Source: DASUNQ01 sp035536455
Lineage (GTDB): Bacteria > Acidobacteriota > Thermoanaerobaculia > Multivoradales > UBA5704
Direction of reading: 5' to 3'
Length of the DNA: 64,000 nucleotides
Assembly (NCBI GenBank): GCA_035536455.1
Contig: DATLOC010000006.1
Coordinates: forward strand, 62,001 to 126,000
Shown here: one piece after another, positions 59,957 through 64,000 of the stretch
Position numbering within the stretch: position 1 is the first letter of the stretch
Layout: each line of letters opens with the position of its first letter
The notes under the pieces: generated by a model
What the model was told of the DNA's origin: nothing
Seen by the model: the letters and a program-made list of their open reading frames with translations, nothing else
Database searches by the model: none
Translations under genes and position numbers: made by a program

Positions 59957-60418
59957 TCAGTCGAGCGCTTGCGCGATCTGCGGCAGCAGCGTCGCGGGCA
60001 TGCTGATCTCGACCTCGTCGCCGTGCCCTTCGACGTGCACCTGGAGGGTGTCGCCGCGCTTGGCGATCTGCACCCACACGCCGTGGTCGCGCACGTCGAC
60101 CAGCACCATGTCCGGCGTCTCGGCCAGCTCTTCCAGCGCGGCGGCCGCGGCCGGCCCCCAGTCGCCGAGGCGGCAAGCCTTGCCGTCGACGTCCCAGGCG
60201 ACGTGCGGCCCGAGCCGCACGCCGAGCAGCGCCAGCGAGATCAGCGCCGCCGGCACCGGCAGGTCGAGATCGACCGAGCCTTCGGGGCCGGAGGAGCGGA
60301 CCTGCACGTTGACGATCCCGGCGCGCGCCACCGCCGCGGCCAGGAGCACCCCCGAGCCGACGAAGATAATCATCAGCACGACGAAGACGACGAGGACGAT
60401 TTTGGCTCCCTGGCTCAT
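59957..60418 (-). CDS. Small inner-membrane-anchored protein, unknown function
   Basis: 153 residues from ATG 60418, with AAGGAGCAGG upstream. One N-terminal transmembrane segment (IVLVVFVVLMIIFVGSGVLL) anchors a periplasmic domain with two similar halves: 'GSVDLDLPVPAALISLALL' and 'DEVEISMPATLLPQIAQAL'. The same 'beta-strand + LP/MP + helix' pattern occurs in the protein just upstream (60430), so they are related. The genes are 11 bases apart and cotranscribed. Confidence 0.75.
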   Translation of the reverse strand: MSQGAKIVLVVFVVLMIIFVGSGVLLAAAVARAGIVNVQVRSSGPEGSVDLDLPVPAALISLALLGVRLGPHVAWDVDGKACRLGDWGPAAAAALEELAETPDMVLVDVRDHGVWVQIAKRGDTLQVHVEGHGDEVEISMPATLLPQIAQALD

Positions 60419-60429
60419 GGCCTGCTCCT

Positions 60430-61005
60430 TCACCGCGCCTCGGGGGCGCCGTCGATCCAGATCCGCACGCGGTCGCCGTCCTCGGAGGCGGCGACCAGCT
60501 CGCCGGCGCCGTGCCGCGCCAGCGCCGTGAAGGCGGCGGCGAGGTCGAGCTGCTCGCCGCGCCCGGAGAGGAGTGCCTCGACGACCGGGGCCGGCACGCG
60601 GACGTGCACGTCCTCGGGGTCGTCGTCGCCCCACCCTTCGTGCCGCACCCGCAGGTGGAGGTAGCCGCCGTGCCGCCAGGCCCAGACGGTGTCGTCGGGG
60701 TCGTCGACGGGGATGACCCGCGCGTTCGCCCCGTCGGCGAGCGAGCGCCAGATGGCGCGCAGCTCGGCCGCGGTCAGCTCCTCGTCGCCGACCACCAGCC
60801 TCCCCGAGCGCCGCGACTCCGGCGGCACCCGCTCGGCGACGCGGGCGACCAGCGCCAGCGGCAGGTTGATCCGCACCTGCGCGCCGCCGTGCGCCTCGTC
60901 CACGCGCAGGTGGATCCACTTGCCGGCGGTCTCGGCGCCGGCCGGCGCGGCGGCAATGCCGGCGGCGAGCGCCAGGGCCAACAGGGTCGTCTTGCGGCTC
61001 ATCAT
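60430..61005 (-). CDS. Secreted protein related to its downstream neighbour, unknown function
   Basis: 191 residues from ATG 61005, selected because CGGAGGGA lies just upstream and a signal peptide follows (TTLLALALAAGIAAAPAGA). Visible units are 'AQVRINLPLALVARVAERVP', a central acidic region (PVDDPDDTVWAWRHGGYLHL) and 'VHVRVPAPVVEALLSGRGEQ'. The strand-Pro-helix units match those in the 59957 protein, suggesting a duplicated small domain. No catalytic motif seen. Divergent from the amidase gene with 62 bases between. Confidence 0.75.
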   Translation of the reverse strand: MMSRKTTLLALALAAGIAAAPAGAETAGKWIHLRVDEAHGGAQVRINLPLALVARVAERVPPESRRSGRLVVGDEELTAAELRAIWRSLADGANARVIPVDDPDDTVWAWRHGGYLHLRVRHEGWGDDDPEDVHVRVPAPVVEALLSGRGEQLDLAAAFTALARHGAGELVAASEDGDRVRIWIDGAPEAR

Positions 61006-61067
61006 CGGGTCCCTCCGAGAGACTAGACGAGCGGCGGCGGCTGTAGGTTTCACTAGAATCCCCCGCG

Positions 61068-62780
61068 ATGCTCGACAGGAGGCGGTTTCTCACCGGCTCG
61101 GCCCTCGGGCTGGGCGCGGCGGCGCTGCCGGCCTGGGGGAACGGCAACGGCGGCGCGGCGGACCCGGCGGCGATCGGGCGCGGCGACCTCGCGGCGGTCG
61201 AGAAGCTGGCCGGCCTCGCCTTCGCCGACGCCGACCGCGACCTGATGCTCGAGGACGTCGCCGAGCTGCGCGCCGACTACGAGGCGCTGCGCGGCGTCCG
61301 GCTCGACAACGCCGTCCCCCCCGCGATCCGCTTCGACCCGGCGCTCCCCGGCGCGCCTCCGCCGGCCGGCGCCTCCTCCTTCCGCCTGCTGCCGGCGCCG
61401 CCGCCCGTCCGCCCCGCCGATCCCGAAGCGCTCGCCTTCCTGCCGGCGGTGACGCTGGGGCGCCTCGTCGCCTCCGGCCAGATCAGCTCCGTCGAGCTGA
61501 CGTGCCTCTACTTGGACCGCCTGAAGCGCTACGACCCGCTCCTCCTGGCGGTCGTCACGCTGACCGAGGAGCGGGCGCTGGAGGAGGCCGAGCGGATGGA
61601 CCGCGAGCTGGCCGCGGGCCGCCCGCGCGGGCCGCTCCACGGCGTCCCCTGGGCGGCGAAGGACCTGCTCGCCGCCCGCGGCTACCCGACGACCTGGGGC
61701 GCCGGCCCGTTCAAGGAGCAGGTGCTCGACTACGACGCCACGGTCGTCGAGCGGCTGGGGAGGGCGGGGGCGGTGCTGGTCGCCAAGACGACGCTCGGCG
61801 AGCTGGCCTGGGGCGATGTCTGGTTCGGCGGCACGACGAAGAACCCCTGGAACCTGGAGCAGGGCTCGAGCGGCTCCTCGGCGGGGTCGGCGGCGACGAC
61901 CGCGGCCGGGCTCGTCGGCTTCGCCGTCGGCAGCGAGACCCTGGGCTCGATCGTCTCCCCCTGCACCCGCACCGGCGCCACTGGCCTGCGGCCGACCTTC
62001 GGGCGCGTCCCCCGCCACGGCGCGATGGCGCTCTCCTGGACGATGGACAAGCTGGGGCCGATCTGCCGGAGCGTCGAGGACTGCGCCGCCGTCTTCGCCG
62101 CCATCGCCGGCCCCGACGGCCGCGACCCGACGGGGACCGACGCGCCGTTCGTCTGGGGGCCGGAGCGCGACCCGTGCCGCCTGCGCGTGGGGTACGTGAA
62201 GGCGCTCTTCGAGGCCGAGCCCGAGGAGGAGCGGAAGGAGTGGCACGCCTTCGACCTCCAGAGCCTCGAGACGCTGCGCGGCTTGGGCGTCGAGCTCCTG
62301 CCGATCGAGCTGCCGGCGCTGCCGATCCAGGCGATGGGGCTCATCCTCTCCGTCGAGGCGGCCGCCGCCTTCGACGAGCTGACGCGCAGCGGCGCCGACG
62401 ACCGCCTGGTGCGCCAGATCCGCCGCGCCTGGCCGAACGTCTTCCGCGTCGCCCGCACCGTGCCGGCGGTCGAGTACGTGCAGGCCAACCGCGTGCGGAC
62501 GCTGCTGATGGAGGAGATGGCCAAGCGGTTCGCGGCGGTGGACCTCTACGTCGCCCCCACCTACGGCGGCGACAACCTCCTGATCACCAACCTGACCGGC
62601 CACCCGGCGGTCGTCCTCCCCAACGGTTTCCGGCAGGACGGCACGCCGACCTCCATCACCTTCACCGGCGGCCTCTGGCGCGAGGCCGACCTCCTGGCCT
62701 TCGCCAAGCTCTACCAGGACTCGACCGACTTTCACCTGCGGCGGCCGCGCCTCGCGCCGCCCGCCCCGGCACCGGAATGA
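61068..62780 (+). CDS. Amidase-signature (AS) family amidohydrolase, probably Tat-exported
   Basis: 570 residues. The N-terminus MLDRRRFLTGSALGLGAAAL is a Tat-type signal (RRxFL). The Ser-cisSer-Lys triad of the AS family is intact: Lys in GVPWAAKDLLA, cis-Ser in GSSGSSAGSAA and the nucleophilic Ser in GSETLGSIVSPC. Compared with GatA it has a ~130-residue N-terminal extension and no link to gatB/gatC, so it is a hydrolase rather than the amidotransferase. Substrate unknown, probably an amide in the periplasm. Its stop overlaps the endonuclease start by ATGA. Confidence 0.92.
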   Translation: MLDRRRFLTGSALGLGAAALPAWGNGNGGAADPAAIGRGDLAAVEKLAGLAFADADRDLMLEDVAELRADYEALRGVRLDNAVPPAIRFDPALPGAPPPAGASSFRLLPAPPPVRPADPEALAFLPAVTLGRLVASGQISSVELTCLYLDRLKRYDPLLLAVVTLTEERALEEAERMDRELAAGRPRGPLHGVPWAAKDLLAARGYPTTWGAGPFKEQVLDYDATVVERLGRAGAVLVAKTTLGELAWGDVWFGGTTKNPWNLEQGSSGSSAGSAATTAAGLVGFAVGSETLGSIVSPCTRTGATGLRPTFGRVPRHGAMALSWTMDKLGPICRSVEDCAAVFAAIAGPDGRDPTGTDAPFVWGPERDPCRLRVGYVKALFEAEPEEERKEWHAFDLQSLETLRGLGVELLPIELPALPIQAMGLILSVEAAAAFDELTRSGADDRLVRQIRRAWPNVFRVARTVPAVEYVQANRVRTLLMEEMAKRFAAVDLYVAPTYGGDNLLITNLTGHPAVVLPNGFRQDGTPTSITFTGGLWREADLLAFAKLYQDSTDFHLRRPRLAPPAPAPE

Positions 62781-63709
62781 GCCCGCGCGCGAAGCGCGCG
62801 CCCCGCCGCGGCGGCGAGCTCCTCTTCGGGGTCCACACCGTCGACAACGGCGGCATCCACATGGCGGCTCGGCGCGCCGCCGCCGCCGGCGCCCGCGCGC
62901 TGCAGGTGTTCACCGCGCCGCCGCGCTTCTACGGCGACCGCTCCAGCATCCAGCCGGCGCGCGTCGCGCGCTTCCACGACACGCTCGCCGAGGTCGGCAT
63001 CGAGCGCCGGCACGTCATGGTGCACGCCGCCTACGTCCTCAACACCGCCAGCCCGGTGCCCGAGAGCCAGGCGCGCTCGGCGGCCGGCCTGGCGAAGGAG
63101 CTGGAGCGCTCGACGGCGCTGGAGGCGGGGGCGGTCTGCTTCCACCCCGGCTCGGCGGGGAGCGGCGGCGACCTCGCGGCTGCCCTCGGCCGGGTGGCGG
63201 GGGCGATCGCCGCCTCCCTGCGCGCCGTCCCGGGCGCGACGCGGCTGCTGGTCGAGAACACGGCCGGCGCCGGGCACACCGTCGGGCGCACGGCCGCCGA
63301 GGTGGCGGCCATCCTCGCCGTCGTGCCGAAGGCGCTGCGCCCGCGCACCGGCTACGGCCTCGACACCTGCCACCTCTTCGCCTCCGGGTACGACATCCGC
63401 CGCTCGCCCGCCGCGCTCGCTTCTCTCCTCGACGAGTTCGAGGCCGCCACCGGTGAGCCGCCGGCGTTCTTCCACCTCAACGACAGCGAAGGGGAGCTGG
63501 GGAGCAATCGCGACCGCCACACGCTGCTCGGCAAGGGGCGGATCGGCGTCGAGCCGTTCCGCTGGCTGCTCGCCGACCGCCGCGCCCGCGGCGTGCCGCT
63601 GATCCTCGAAACGCCGGAGAAGAACAACGAGGCGGCGGACGACGACCCGTCGCCGGACCCCTGGGACGCCGAGATGTTCGCGCTGCTGCGCGACCTGGCG
63701 CCGGCATAG
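62777..63709 (+). CDS. nfo: Endonuclease IV-family AP endonuclease
   Basis: 310 residues; the ATG overlaps the amidase stop. Endonuclease IV blocks: GVHTVDNGGIHMAARRAAAA (N-terminal, usually GaHvSiaGG), VMVHAAYVLNTASP, AVCFHPGSAGS, LLVENTAGAGHTVG, YGLDTCHLFASGYD, FHLNDSEGELGSNRDRHTLL, and the C-terminal ILETPE. These carry the His/Glu/Asp zinc ligands. A basic ~13-residue N-terminal extension precedes the domain. It cuts DNA at abasic sites in base-excision repair. Confidence 0.95.
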   Translation: MSPRAKRAPRRGGELLFGVHTVDNGGIHMAARRAAAAGARALQVFTAPPRFYGDRSSIQPARVARFHDTLAEVGIERRHVMVHAAYVLNTASPVPESQARSAAGLAKELERSTALEAGAVCFHPGSAGSGGDLAAALGRVAGAIAASLRAVPGATRLLVENTAGAGHTVGRTAAEVAAILAVVPKALRPRTGYGLDTCHLFASGYDIRRSPAALASLLDEFEAATGEPPAFFHLNDSEGELGSNRDRHTLLGKGRIGVEPFRWLLADRRARGVPLILETPEKNNEAADDDPSPDPWDAEMFALLRDLAPA

Positions 63710-63710
63710 A

Positions 63711-64000
63711 ATGACCGCCATCCCGACGCGCCTCCCGTTCACCGGCTTCCTGCTGCTCCTCGCGCTTGCGGCGCCTGCGGCGGCCGATGTCGAGGAGACG
63801 CTCAACGCCCGCTGGCGCGGCGCCTGGGTGGTCGTCGAGGTGCCGGTGCAGTCCGACTGCGCCGGCGTCTACACCGACAACGACGTCTCCGGCAGGCGGG
63901 TCCAGAGCCGCGGCGCCCGCCGCTTCGCCGCCGGCGAGCTGGCGCGCGTCGAGCGGATAGGCGTCAAGCGCGCGCGCCTCGACCTCTTCCTCGACGTCGC
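63711..64000 (+). CDS. Secreted protein, 3' end outside window
   Basis: The frame opens at ATG 63711, 1 base after the nfo stop, and stays open to the window end (about 96 codons). It starts with a signal peptide (LPFTGFLLLLALAAPAAA) and continues 'DVEETLNARWRGAWVVVEVP' and 'SDCAGVYTDNDVSGRRVQSR'. No family recognised. The coupling with nfo suggests cotranscription. Confidence 0.7.
   Translation, partial: MTAIPTRLPFTGFLLLLALAAPAAADVEETLNARWRGAWVVVEVPVQSDCAGVYTDNDVSGRRVQSRGARRFAAGELARVERIGVKRARLDLFLDV

Noticed and set aside
1..64000. tRNA or rRNA genes
   Set aside because: Intergenic gaps were read for cloverleaf arms and CCA ends; none was convincing.

Overview
The window is GC-rich bacterial chromosome with dense gene packing, many ATGA/GTGA stop-start overlaps and frequent GTG/TTG starts. 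It is Gram-negative in type: it carries a FadL-like porin, an Omp85-like barrel, an RND pump with its membrane-fusion protein, and other small barrels. The cluster of secreted CRTAC1-type proteins (FG-GAP repeats plus ASPIC/UnbV domain) with TPR partners, the GC content and the general gene style suggest Acidobacteriota (Thermoanaerobaculia-like). That placement is inference, because no rRNA or tRNA gene is visible.

Region 1 (1-19230, all + strand, mostly touching genes) is the most unusual part. Most component types occur twice: an ABC1/UbiB kinase with catalytic motifs and a second ABC1 protein that has lost all of them; two proteins sharing an N-terminal 'RDL..SWAMSL.GV' module; two homologous ~400-residue proteins with a DUF1702-like motif order; and two patatin-like phospholipases. 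Also present are a 1173-residue protein with a decayed SGNH-hydrolase domain, a long-chain-alcohol-oxidase-like GMC flavoprotein, an SRPBCC protein, a DinB-like protein and a FadL-like outer-membrane channel. I read it as a lipid- or hydrophobic-substrate-handling locus that I cannot match to a described system.

Region 2 (19240-30462): a nitrilase-family amidohydrolase (-), then a + strand run of three CRTAC1 proteins, a TPR lipoprotein-like partner and a 1114-residue TPR/FG-GAP/ASPIC fusion. Region 3 (30464-36525, - strand): RNB-domain RNase, aroC, a polytopic membrane protein broken by an amber codon and a frameshift, and an Omp85-like barrel, apparently one operon. Region 4 (36538-40017): an accessory patch with an AbrB-Doc toxin-antitoxin pair, a 21-bp tandem palindromic array, an orphan VapB-like antitoxin, a frameshifted VOC gene and a GC-poor two-gene cassette (pentapeptide-repeat K+ channel plus nucleotidyltransferase).

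Region 5 (40033-53802) is largely housekeeping: RND pump and fusion protein, YbgC-like thioesterase, GT2 glycosyltransferase, gamma-carbonic-anhydrase-like protein, hisS, aspS, glpD, a YgiT-type zinc finger and typA. Region 6 (53961-64000): a small outer-membrane barrel, imuB-imuA (mutasome genes without dnaE2 nearby), pdxH, a 20-bp tandem array whose units are covarying hairpins, a DUF3237 protein, a secreted triple-repeat protein, two small envelope proteins, an amidase, endonuclease IV and a truncated secreted protein at the window edge. A ~53-bp dispersed repeat occurs at 50033 and 56198, inside or across coding ends.
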